Shown one piece after another: positions 1-7,774 of a stretch of 17,948 nucleotides of DNA. The notes beneath the pieces were generated by a model, which worked only from the letters and a program-made list of their open reading frames with translations, was not told where the DNA came from and did not search any database. Both the position numbers and the translations under genes were made by a program. Within the stretch, counting starts at the first letter, position 1; each line of letters begins with the position of its first letter. This stretch comes from Fidelibacterota bacterium UBA2125 (GTDB lineage Bacteria > Fidelibacterota > Marinisomatia > Marinisomatales > S15-B10), in the NCBI GenBank assembly GCA_002329125.1, contig DCXX01000110.1:1-17948 (forward strand), in the 5' to 3' direction.

Positions 1-326
1 TGTCGCAACAGAAGCTACTCAGTTATTACCAGCGGAGTGCTGTATACTGCCAGCTGAGCAGGGTAGAATCCTTTGGCATTGCTACGGCTGAAGCCATGCT
101 GTGTGGATGCATCCCCGTAGTCACCGATGTGGGTGGTTTGCCGGAAACTATAGGCGACACCGGCCATACTGTCCCTCCGGAAAATGTCAGTGCCGCTTCG
201 GAAGCCATTCACAAAGCTTTGAAGGAAACAAATAGTTCCAGTGGTGAAGAATGTCGAAACCTTGCCGCCGAAAAATTCACTGTGGAACAGAGAAAGGAAT
301 CTTTTAAAGCAATGGTGTTTTCTTGA
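1..326 (+). CDS. Glycosyltransferase family 4 (GT-B), C-terminal part
   Basis: The gene is cut by the left edge of the window; reading begins at base 3 and gives the last 107 residues. They match the C-terminal, nucleotide-sugar-binding Rossmann domain of GT-B retaining glycosyltransferases. The E-x7-E signature is visible as ESFGIATAE, followed by an AMLCGCIPVVT strand and a VGGLPETI segment, which is the usual donor-binding order. Family knowledge says such enzymes move a sugar from an NDP or UDP donor onto a lipid-linked glycan at the cytoplasmic face of the membrane. The donor and acceptor cannot be told from this fragment. Its TGA stop overlaps the TTG start of the following flippase gene, so the two are probably translated together in an envelope-polysaccharide operon. 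The fold assignment is secure; the specific role is not. Confidence 0.9.
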   Translation, partial: SQQKLLSYYQRSAVYCQLSRVESFGIATAEAMLCGCIPVVTDVGGLPETIGDTGHTVPPENVSAASEAIHKALKETNSSSGEECRNLAAEKFTVEQRKESFKAMVFS

Positions 327-1717
327 ACCGAATGGGATCGAATATTCTTTCTCTCACAGGCGCAGATGCCGCAAGTCGATTCCTCGGTTTTTTCGCTGTA
401 GCCTATCTAGCGAGAACCGTGGGCCCAGAGGGAATGGGACTCCTGGCAGCCGGGATGGGAATATTGACATGGGGAACCATCCTAGCCGAGGCAGGCTTGC
501 CAACACTGGGCACAAGAACGGTAGCAACTTCAAACGCTGCATCCATGAATCTTGTACACAGGTTTTTTACTACACGACTGGTTCTTTCTCTGGGGGTACT
601 CATTTTATTTGCTACTGTTCTTTTCTTCACGCTGGGTACACTGCGGCTACGCAACATCACTCTTATCTATCTTTTAGCACTTTTGCCATCAGCCCTTGTT
701 CTGGAGTGGGTCTTTCAAGGATTGAGAAAAATGAACATCCTTGCTACAGGTAGAATCGTGGCGGCGGTGAGTTATCTCCTTTGGGTACTTATGTTTGTGA
801 GGAGTGAATCATCCATTATTTGGATCCCGGTGGGATGGGTAGCCAGTGTTGTGGCTCAAAGCATCTATCTCTGGAAACAGTACGGTGGCGTAAATGAAAC
901 TGACCCGGCAGATGTCCCTCCGGCATTAAACCTCATCAAAACTGCTTTCCCCCTCGCTGTGGCTGGACTAGTGGCACAGGTTATCACTCATTTCCCGGTC
1001 GTCTATCTGGGCTTAACTGATCCCCATGAAGGTGGTCTTTTCAGTGTTGCTTACCGGGTTATTGTATTACTTCTGGTGGTGGACCGGGTGTTCTACACAA
1101 TTTTTTTCCCTTCAATTACAAGATATCTGAAGATCGGTGGAGAAGACCTCTTCACACGTTTCAACCGAACCCTGAAATTGGTGACGCCAGTTACTCTCTA
1201 TATAGCCATCATAGCAATAATGGGAAGTCAACAAATTTTACCCGCCGTTTTCGGCAGTGAATTCAACCAGTCAGCCCTCATTTTCCAGATATTGGCCCTC
1301 TATTTTGTCTGCTCCGTCATTAACAGTGTATTTACTTTCACACTGATTGGTGCCAAAAGGGAAAAGATTTATCTTAACTCTATTCTTTTGGGCGGAGCGG
1401 GTTTCTTTGGTATCATGCTACTTCCTGGGCCAGTGCCATCATCACACTTTGCTGCCATGGGTTTGGTTCTCTTTCAAGTCATCTCTCTCCTTGTGATGAT
1501 GCGGGAAGTGCAAACCTTTATTTCTTTTTCTGTTGCCAAGTCTCTTCTATTGCCCATTGTTGCCGGCAGCGTTCTCATGGGGGTTTTTTCGCTCACTTAC
1601 CCCTTATCACCTCTGCTTACATTTTTTGCTTCTTTAGTAATAACACCGGTTGTTCTTTATAAATCGGTCGGAATTACATCAGAAGAAAAATCATACTACA
1701 TTAAATCAATCTTATGA
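323..1717 (+). CDS. Oligosaccharide flippase, Wzx/RfbX-like (MOP superfamily)
   Basis: This is a 464-residue, very hydrophobic protein with about 12 to 14 predicted membrane helices from end to end. The N-terminus (GADAASRFLGFFAVAYLART, then a VGPEGMGLLAAGMG stretch) is the typical first-helix region of polysaccharide flippases in the MOP (MATE-like) superfamily. Family members flip undecaprenyl-linked glycans across the inner membrane. It sits between two glycosyltransferases and a polysaccharide deacetylase, which supports that role. The start chosen is TTG at 323, which overlaps the upstream stop as TTGA and has a weak GGTG at 314-317. The only other nearby start, ATG at 332, would shorten the protein by three residues and has no better ribosome site. 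Which glycan it carries is unknown; a role with teichoic acid or O-antigen cannot be separated from sequence alone. Confidence 0.88.
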   Translation: MNRMGSNILSLTGADAASRFLGFFAVAYLARTVGPEGMGLLAAGMGILTWGTILAEAGLPTLGTRTVATSNAASMNLVHRFFTTRLVLSLGVLILFATVLFFTLGTLRLRNITLIYLLALLPSALVLEWVFQGLRKMNILATGRIVAAVSYLLWVLMFVRSESSIIWIPVGWVASVVAQSIYLWKQYGGVNETDPADVPPALNLIKTAFPLAVAGLVAQVITHFPVVYLGLTDPHEGGLFSVAYRVIVLLLVVDRVFYTIFFPSITRYLKIGGEDLFTRFNRTLKLVTPVTLYIAIIAIMGSQQILPAVFGSEFNQSALIFQILALYFVCSVINSVFTFTLIGAKREKIYLNSILLGGAGFFGIMLLPGPVPSSHFAAMGLVLFQVISLLVMMREVQTFISFSVAKSLLLPIVAGSVLMGVFSLTYPLSPLLTFFASLVITPVVLYKSVGITSEEKSYYIKSIL

Positions 1718-3267
1718 GACTTTCTGTCGGAATTACACACCTCACACCAGCCTGGAAAATTCTACTGGGGCAGATCGCACCCCCTTGTGAAGAACTCAAC
1801 AGAACTATCGACTGGTCGACTAAAAACTATGGATGTATCATTGTCTCTTCCACCGTCAGCGTTGCGGTGAAGGAAAAGCTTAAGCATTATCTGACTGATG
1901 GTGGTTCACTATTGTTGGAAACTGAGGCTGCTAAACAGATACTTGGAACCAATAGCGAACCTGCATTTGTGGATTATATCGATACTACCAATGATTCACT
2001 TTTCAGCTCTGTGACATCTGGATCTGTTGGGCGAAAACTGAACCTCCCTTCCAAGGCTACTCAGCTCAAGGAGAGGCACGGGAGATATTTGGTTGAGGGG
2101 ACTGCTGTTGGCAAAGGCTACGTTATCATACTTCCTGGCGGAATGATAGATTCTATATTATCATGGGGCTGCACCCGAAGAAGTTTTCCCTCCCATGGGC
2201 CGTTTCTCCCCTCTGAACGGGTGGCCAAAGTGTCCAAACGGACCATCCGAGATATTGTTAACCGATCGTTACAAGAATTGTTCTGGCGACGGGATATCCC
2301 TTTCGTATCCCTCTCTCCTTTTCCAGATGGAGAAGATTTGCTATTCAGTTTTCGTGTTGATACCGACTTCGCCTCACAGAAAGAAGTTGAAACACTTTAT
2401 GAGCTTTGCAAAAAAAATGATGTTCCCGCCACCTGGTTCGTTGAGACAGGTAGCTGTCAAGAATGGGTTGATCGGTACGGCAAGATGGAAGGTCACGAAA
2501 TTGGCCTACATTGCTTCAAACACAGGATCTTCAATAACTATACCAAAAATGAGTTGGATATGCGAACAGGAGCATCCATTCTTCGAAAAAATGGCATCAC
2601 TCCCAAGGGCTACGCCGCGCCGTTCGGCGAATGGAACACAACTCTGGCAAAAGCTCTAGAGCACCGCGGTTTCGAATATTCTTCAGAATTTGCCTTGGAC
2701 TATGACAATCTCCCTTTCTATCCTTTCCTTGGTGAACGGTCATCATTTGTTATGCAAATTCCCATCCATCCCATCTCCACCGGCACGTTGCGTAACGCCC
2801 GCCATTCAACAGAAGAAATGAAAAATTACTTTGAGATAATTATGGAAGATCACCTCGAAGACCGCTTGCCGCTATTCATTTATGATCACCCCGCTAATTC
2901 TGATCACGAAACTCTGGATTGGCTTTTCCAGACAGTTAAGGATAGAAAAATACCCGCTATGACCATGGGGCAATATGCAGATTGGTGGAAAACCCGCACA
3001 GAAACTCATTGGTCAGCACGATTGGAAAACGGGCGTCTCCAACTCTCTAGCAGTAACTTGGGTGATTCTGTGAAGATCGAGGTTTTTCAATCAGAGGGAC
3101 GTCACACAATTGCTGAAAAGAACAGCGATCTCGAATTGAGCAAAACAGCCTGGCGCACGACAGAGGTAAAAACAAACAGACAGCCACACATATCTGTTCT
3201 ACATCGATTGAATCGTAAGATGATTTTCAACGATATTCTCCACACTTACTGGAAGTACAAATTGTGA
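1714..3267 (+). CDS. Polysaccharide deacetylase-family protein with extra N- and C-terminal domains
   Basis: The 517-residue protein has three parts. Residues about 1-155 look like a Rossmann-type, glutamine-amidotransferase-like fold (strand CIIVSS near 41, DGGSLLLET at 62-70, GKGYVIILPGG at 133-143) with no obvious catalytic Cys-His-Glu set. Residues about 205-425 are a NodB-like deacetylase: RVDTD at 214-218 supplies the Asp, H266 and H270 form the H-x3-H metal motif, AAPFGEW at 301-307 replaces the usual RxPxG loop, and YDHP at 390-393 is near the expected second His site. Residues about 430-517 look strand-rich and are unrecognised. No signal peptide or membrane helix is seen, so the protein should be cytoplasmic. 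It overlaps both neighbours by four bases (ATGA at 1714, GTGA at 3264). Most likely it removes N- or O-acyl groups from an intermediate of the locus glycan; the substrate is inference. Confidence 0.82.
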   Translation: MRLSVGITHLTPAWKILLGQIAPPCEELNRTIDWSTKNYGCIIVSSTVSVAVKEKLKHYLTDGGSLLLETEAAKQILGTNSEPAFVDYIDTTNDSLFSSVTSGSVGRKLNLPSKATQLKERHGRYLVEGTAVGKGYVIILPGGMIDSILSWGCTRRSFPSHGPFLPSERVAKVSKRTIRDIVNRSLQELFWRRDIPFVSLSPFPDGEDLLFSFRVDTDFASQKEVETLYELCKKNDVPATWFVETGSCQEWVDRYGKMEGHEIGLHCFKHRIFNNYTKNELDMRTGASILRKNGITPKGYAAPFGEWNTTLAKALEHRGFEYSSEFALDYDNLPFYPFLGERSSFVMQIPIHPISTGTLRNARHSTEEMKNYFEIIMEDHLEDRLPLFIYDHPANSDHETLDWLFQTVKDRKIPAMTMGQYADWWKTRTETHWSARLENGRLQLSSSNLGDSVKIEVFQSEGRHTIAEKNSDLELSKTAWRTTEVKTNRQPHISVLHRLNRKMIFNDILHTYWKYKL

Positions 3268-4301
3268 AAATCACCCTTGCCAGCTACCATACCGTTAACA
3301 TGAAACACGGTGGACCTCGCACTCAGATTCTGCAGACAAAGCAACATCTTGAGGGGCTGGGTCATCAGGTAAAACTTCATGAAACATGGGATGGGAAACC
3401 GGACCTGGAGTCGTCAGATCTTTTCCATCTTTTCGCCTCCAACTTCGCTGTCTATGATCTGGCCCGGTTTCTCCATTCTGAAGAGATGCCTTTTGTTACC
3501 AGTCCTATTTTTTTTACACGGCGCTCCCCCGGGGTGATCCGATGGGTCCTTAGGGCAGACACTCTTATGAGAAAACTGGCACCCGGCCTTTGGTCCGACT
3601 ACGGGTTCACACGAGACATCTGTCGCTGGTCTGCGGCAGTCCTTCCCAACACTGAATCTGAGCGATCTCTAATCATTGATGGGCTGGGTATCTCAGTCGA
3701 GAAGATAGAGGTGATCCCCAACGGGGTGGAAGAGCGGTTTCTTTATGGTGATCCTGAGCCGTTTGTAAAGAAGTACGGAGTTCAGGATTTCATTCTGAAT
3801 GTGGGTCACATTGGTGTAGAGCGAAAGAATACCCTTTCCCTTATTCGCGCTCTAGAAACAATTGATCACCCGGCTGTCATCATCGGAAAAGTGACTGATA
3901 CTGAAGAAGGACAAACTTGCCTGGCGGAAGCAGAAAAAAACAATAATTTGATTATCATCAAAGGGCTCGATCACGATTCTGACCTTTTGGCATCGGCCTA
4001 TGCTGCGGCAAAAGTGTTCGCTCTCCCAGCCCGGTATGAAACACCAGGCATCGCCGCTCTAGAGGCAGCACTGGCTGGGGCAAACATTATAATCACCCCT
4101 CATGGCGGCACTCATGATTATTTTCAAGAGATGGCTATCTATGTAAATCCTTACTCTGTCAATGATATCAGAGCGGGACTGGAAAAGGCCCTAAATGCAC
4201 CGCCAGATGACAAACTGAAAAAACATGTCCAACGCAACTTTCTTTGGCAGCGTGTGGCTGAAATGTCGGCTAATATGTATCAGTCCGTTCTAAGTCAGTA
4301 A
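3264..4301 (+). CDS. Glycosyltransferase family 4 (GT-B)
   Basis: This 345-residue protein has the two-domain layout of GT-B glycosyltransferases. The acceptor-side glycine-rich loop is KHGGPRTQ near residues 14-21. The linker strand IPNGV is at 151-155, followed by the donor-domain start LNVGHIGVERKN at 178-189. The E-x7-E motif is E259 to E267 (ETPGIAALE) and a second glycine loop follows at HGGTHD (280-285). The length is normal for the family. The start is GTG at 3264, overlapping the upstream stop as GTGA, with a GGAAG ribosome site at 3251-3255. The expected role is transfer of a sugar to the lipid-linked glycan made by this operon; donor and linkage are not predictable here. It is a different protein from the truncated GT-B at the window start. 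Confidence 0.92.
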   Translation: MKITLASYHTVNMKHGGPRTQILQTKQHLEGLGHQVKLHETWDGKPDLESSDLFHLFASNFAVYDLARFLHSEEMPFVTSPIFFTRRSPGVIRWVLRADTLMRKLAPGLWSDYGFTRDICRWSAAVLPNTESERSLIIDGLGISVEKIEVIPNGVEERFLYGDPEPFVKKYGVQDFILNVGHIGVERKNTLSLIRALETIDHPAVIIGKVTDTEEGQTCLAEAEKNNNLIIIKGLDHDSDLLASAYAAAKVFALPARYETPGIAALEAALAGANIIITPHGGTHDYFQEMAIYVNPYSVNDIRAGLEKALNAPPDDKLKKHVQRNFLWQRVAEMSANMYQSVLSQ

Positions 4302-4320
4302 TGTACCATCTCATCAGTTA

Positions 4321-5238
4321 ATGAAAGTTTCCGTCATTGTCTCTGCTTACAATGCTGCCGATATCCTAGGCACAACCCTTCCTCCCCTCCTTAGTCAGGA
4401 CTACAGTTCGGAGAAACTTCAGATCATTGTTGTAAACGATGCTTCAACAGATGGGACAGCCGCGCTACTCGCTTCTCCCAGATGGACGGACAGATGCGAG
4501 ATCATTCACCATGAAGCAAACCTGGGCCGTTGCGCCACACGAAATTCTGGTCTTCACGCCGCCACCGGTGACCTGGTCATATTTATCGATTGCGATATTG
4601 AGGTAGGGAATGATTTTGTTTCACGCCATGTTGAACGACACTCCGACCCGCAGGTGACAGGTCTTTTGTCTAATCTTCAGTCTGCTATTTCCCCTTTGCG
4701 GCAAAAGTATCATCGCTATCTTTTTCACGGCCGCCGGGGTGCGAAAACCGTTGGCGGAGAGACGCCTCTTCCTTACCGATACTTCATCCTCACCGCAACA
4801 TCCATACAGCGATCAGCACTGGAGGAAACAGGAGAATTCAAGAAAGAACTGATGGGCTACGGCATCGATCTTCACTACGCCTACCGCCTTTGGAAGAACT
4901 TTCCTGAAAATCTTTTCTACGAGCCCGATATTATTGTGAAACAGCACAAACTTAAAACTTTTCCTCTAGCCTTATCTGACTTTGGTAACTACGGCGCTTC
5001 CAATCTCCCCATTATATTGGATGAATTTCCTGAACTAGGAAGGAATATGGGCATCGATTTTGTAAATGGATCAAATAGTTTAAAGCGTTGCGCTGGAGCC
5101 TTGCTATTTAACCCTTTAACCCGGGGAGTGGGACGGCTATTAAAAGCCCTTTTCCCGTCCCCCATTTGCAATCCTTTCATCCGGTACTTAATGGTTGACG
5201 CTGTTGTGACAGGATACAGGCTTACTTTGAAATCATAA
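4321..5238 (+). CDS. Glycosyltransferase family 2 (GT-A), inverting
   Basis: This 305-residue protein starts with the GT-A nucleotide-binding strand VSVIVSAYNAAD and continues with IIVVNDASTDGT (35-46), the GT2 signature. NLGRCATRNSGL (67-78) and the metal-binding DxD-type motif D90-C-D92 (LVIFIDCDIEV) follow. Residues about 255-300 are hydrophobic and may sit in or on the membrane, but it is not a multi-span enzyme. It starts 19 bases after the previous gene, with no clear Shine-Dalgarno sequence, so translation probably depends on the upstream gene. It is the fifth member of the polysaccharide operon and is expected to add one sugar by inversion to the growing chain. The family is certain; the substrate is unknown. 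Confidence 0.92.
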   Translation: MKVSVIVSAYNAADILGTTLPPLLSQDYSSEKLQIIVVNDASTDGTAALLASPRWTDRCEIIHHEANLGRCATRNSGLHAATGDLVIFIDCDIEVGNDFVSRHVERHSDPQVTGLLSNLQSAISPLRQKYHRYLFHGRRGAKTVGGETPLPYRYFILTATSIQRSALEETGEFKKELMGYGIDLHYAYRLWKNFPENLFYEPDIIVKQHKLKTFPLALSDFGNYGASNLPIILDEFPELGRNMGIDFVNGSNSLKRCAGALLFNPLTRGVGRLLKALFPSPICNPFIRYLMVDAVVTGYRLTLKS

Positions 5239-5253
5239 TGGGCCATTCCTATC

Positions 5254-6171
5254 ATGAAAATCGCCTCTCTTGATCTCGGCACCAATTCACTCATATTGGT
5301 TGTGGCAGAGTGGGATGGAACTACGTTTACGCCGCTTTTTGAGGATGTCCAAGTGGTTCGGCTGGGCCAGGGTCTTGCAAAACGGGGTTCTCTCCACCCA
5401 AAGGCCAAAAGGCGTTGTGTGAAAGAACTCCGAAATTTCTCAGAAAAAATAGATCAGTTTGAGGTAAAAAATGTTTTAGCGGTGGGGACTGCCGCCCTCA
5501 GAAAAGCTGACGACGGAGCTAAGTTTGTACAAGAAATTGAAGATAAGTTAGGGTTTCGTTTCAAGATCATTTCAGGAGATAAGGAGGCAAGCCTCACTTT
5601 CAAAGCAATTCAGCGTGAGTTTTCTGACCTATCCCAACAGTTCATCATGATCGATATTGGCGGCGGAAGTAGTGAACTGGTAGTTGGCGATGGGGACAGA
5701 ATATTATCGAAAACCAGCCTGGAAGTGGGCACAGTTTCTTTCACGGAACGGTTTATTCAGCATGATCCACCCACCTCTGAAGAACTCCATGCAGCTTCGT
5801 CATCTATTGCTGAACTGATAGATCATTCTTCCGTCAGTCGTTCTTCCTCAAGCATGGCTGTCGGTGTGGCAGGAACTGTAACAACATTAAAGGCTGTGGA
5901 CGTGGAGATGGATGAATATGACCCATCCACTGTCCATCGAAGTCAAATGAATATAGACGATGTTGTGCGTCTTGGTAACCTTTTCAGAAGCATGCCCACG
6001 AAAGAACGGACAAAATTAAAAGGGCTCCCACCGAAGCGTGCTGACATAATCCCCATGGGCGCTACTATATTGGAGACCTTCATGAAGGAATTAAACTTGG
6101 AATCGATCTATGTTAGTGATCGAGGATTAAGGTGGGGATTACTTTACGACTGGATTGAGAAGAACGATTGA
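5254..6171 (+). CDS. Ppx/GppA-family exopolyphosphatase (short form)
   Basis: This 305-residue protein is an ASKHA-fold phosphatase that releases phosphate from polyphosphate and/or converts pppGpp to ppGpp. Visible motifs are the phosphate-1 loop SLDLGTNS (5-12), SGDKEA (107-112, whose E111 lines up with the catalytic base), the phosphate-2 loop DIGGGSSEL (134-142), AGTVTTL (206-212) and the ending KRADIIPMGA (261-270) plus VSDRGLRWG (287-295). It has only the two actin-like domains. The C-terminal HD domain of the longer E. coli-type enzymes is missing, as in the roughly 300-residue forms of many bacteria. It lies 15 bases after the GT2 gene and may share its transcript, though it need not serve the same pathway. 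Polyphosphatase and GppA activity cannot be separated by sequence. Confidence 0.92.
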   Translation: MKIASLDLGTNSLILVVAEWDGTTFTPLFEDVQVVRLGQGLAKRGSLHPKAKRRCVKELRNFSEKIDQFEVKNVLAVGTAALRKADDGAKFVQEIEDKLGFRFKIISGDKEASLTFKAIQREFSDLSQQFIMIDIGGGSSELVVGDGDRILSKTSLEVGTVSFTERFIQHDPPTSEELHAASSSIAELIDHSSVSRSSSSMAVGVAGTVTTLKAVDVEMDEYDPSTVHRSQMNIDDVVRLGNLFRSMPTKERTKLKGLPPKRADIIPMGATILETFMKELNLESIYVSDRGLRWGLLYDWIEKND

Positions 6172-6174
6172 CAA

Positions 6175-7008
6175 TCAGTTTTGATCTTCACCCTTGGCAA
6201 GCTTCTGGCTCGCTTCGTAGAGAAACTTTTTCTCTTTTTCCAAGAGACCATCGTACCCGATTTCATTGATCTTGTCCAGTAGTTTATCCACTTCCAGACG
6301 CAAGTCCTCATCCTGTCGTCGCTTCTTCCTAATGTAGCGCTTCCGGATACCGTTCTTCTTCTGCATCAGTATATTCTTCAACATATCCAACTGCACGTTC
6401 GACCTCAAATAGGAAAAACCAATGATCATGCCGGACAAGTGCGTTAAATGACTCACATTGGATGCACTCGTACCCAGTGATGAAAAGAAAGCAAGGCCAC
6501 CGATAAATATGACAAAATACTTTACCCTTACGGGAATAAAGAAGTAGAGATAAACATATCTGTTGGGAAAGATAAGACCGTAAGCAAGCAATATCCCGTA
6601 GACAGCACCGCTTGCACCCACAACCGGGACAGGCGAATTGAGACTGAATATTACTGTCACAAGCCCCGAGCCCACACCAGTAATGAAGTAGTATTTTAGA
6701 AATTCTTTGCGCCCCCACAGTGTCTCCAGTTCTGAACCAAACATCCAAAGCACAAACATGTTGATGAGAACATGCCAGATTCCTCCGTGGAAAAAAAGGT
6801 AAGTAAACGGTTGCCAGATCATTAGCTGAGACCAGGTATTCTTGGGAACTATGCCGAAAAGTTGAAAAAGGATTCGCTCTTGACCCGAAATGGTTTGAAG
6901 CACAAAAATGACAAAATTGATGGATACCAGCAACTTGATGGCATCTGTGAAGAGCCTTGGACCGAAATAATTGCCCCGGGAAAAACTACTCTGGTACTGG
7001 TACCGCAT
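6175..7008 (-). CDS. Rhomboid-family intramembrane serine protease
   Basis: This 277-residue integral membrane protein has six predicted helices. The catalytic Ser is S133 in GASG (131-134) and the catalytic His is H190 in the H-x2-G-x3-G motif (HLSGMIIG, 190-197). The H79-x3-N83 pair that stabilises the oxyanion is also present (WHVLIN), so the protease should be active, cleaving membrane-anchored substrates. After the last helix, residues about 205-277 form a charged tail with a basic KKRRQ stretch and a helix around DKLLDKINEIGYDGLLEKEK. Similar tails occur at the C-terminus of Bacteroidetes-type rhomboids. Its start lies inside the end of the upstream hydrolase gene (23-base overlap). Its stop is three bases from the stop of the convergent Ppx gene. 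The substrate is unknown. Confidence 0.94.
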   Translation of the reverse strand: MRYQYQSSFSRGNYFGPRLFTDAIKLLVSINFVIFVLQTISGQERILFQLFGIVPKNTWSQLMIWQPFTYLFFHGGIWHVLINMFVLWMFGSELETLWGRKEFLKYYFITGVGSGLVTVIFSLNSPVPVVGASGAVYGILLAYGLIFPNRYVYLYFFIPVRVKYFVIFIGGLAFFSSLGTSASNVSHLTHLSGMIIGFSYLRSNVQLDMLKNILMQKKNGIRKRYIRKKRRQDEDLRLEVDKLLDKINEIGYDGLLEKEKKFLYEASQKLAKGEDQN

Positions 7009-7774
7009 CTGTTAAAACTTTTGAATAATCCTTTACAAATTGCAAGGTGGCGTCCCACACAGCTTCCTTTTCACAGTCGTACATAAGCATATGTGAGGAA
7101 CGGTTGAATGTGATGAACTGTTTATCTGTAGAACCGATCGCGTCGTAGACTCGGGGGCCGTTCTCGTAGGGCGCAGAAATGTCCTCAGTGGAATGCATGA
7201 CTATAGCCGGGGTCATCACTTTATGGAGTTGATGGCGTATTCTGAAGGTCAATTTCAGAACTTCTCGTCCTGCTTTAAGAGGATAAACAGAATAACCAAA
7301 CGTTGGTAACTGTACATCATTGGTTGTTTTAAAACGTTTGACTTCGTACTCCTTAAAATGGCATATAATAGGTGAAAAATATACCTTTCTCGTTTTGAAT
7401 TTGAACATGGCAGGCGCCATGATGATCAAACCGGGAACATTCCTAGTTAAGGCAAGATGAAAGGCCAGCGTACACCCCATACTGAAACCAATAATGAACA
7501 CTTTCTGAAATTCGCGGGTAAGTTGATCATAGCCTTTTTCAACAGCATCTATCCAGTCATGATAGGATTTTGAATTACAGTCCTCTACAGATGTCCCATG
7601 TCCCGGGAGTAGTTCACCCACTGTGGTGAAACCGTTGGACGCAAGGAACTTGCCAATATCATGCATTTCGAACGTGCTTCCTGTATAACCGTGAATGATA
7701 TAACACGCCGTGTCACTGACTCCATCATACCTGAAAGGCTCAGATGAAATTCTCGATGTCAACAGATCGTTCAT
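6986..7774 (-). CDS. Alpha/beta hydrolase (carboxylesterase or monoacylglycerol lipase-like)
   Basis: This 262-residue cytoplasmic protein has the full alpha/beta-hydrolase catalytic set. The oxyanion loop is HGYTGS (28-33), the nucleophile elbow is GFSMG with S98, the acid is D198 (STEDIS) and the base is H228 (SSHML). LLPGHGTS (56-63) after the second strand is typical of the Est30/monoacylglycerol lipase branch. No signal peptide is present. The ATG at 7772-7774 overlaps the recO stop as ATGA. Its last 23 bases overlap the rhomboid start in another frame. Carboxylester hydrolysis of short or medium chain acyl esters is the likely reaction; the physiological substrate is unknown, and nothing in the neighbourhood (recO, proS) points to one. 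Confidence 0.9.
   Translation of the reverse strand: MNDLLTSRISSEPFRYDGVSDTACYIIHGYTGSTFEMHDIGKFLASNGFTTVGELLPGHGTSVEDCNSKSYHDWIDAVEKGYDQLTREFQKVFIIGFSMGCTLAFHLALTRNVPGLIIMAPAMFKFKTRKVYFSPIICHFKEYEVKRFKTTNDVQLPTFGYSVYPLKAGREVLKLTFRIRHQLHKVMTPAIVMHSTEDISAPYENGPRVYDAIGSTDKQFITFNRSSHMLMYDCEKEAVWDATLQFVKDYSKVLTDAVPVPE

Noticed and set aside
2195..2659. A 154-codon frame on the plus strand
   Set aside because: It is an alternative frame inside the deacetylase gene, whose motifs lie in the other frame.
6166..6176. GATTGACAATC palindrome across the two convergent stop codons, seen as a possible two-way terminator
   Set aside because: The loop left is too small for a long stem, only a short T-run (TTTT) follows, and the palindrome is mostly set by the two stop codons and their neighbours.
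6329..6748. A 139-codon minus-strand frame
   Set aside because: It is a shifted frame inside the rhomboid gene, which has intact catalytic motifs in its own frame.
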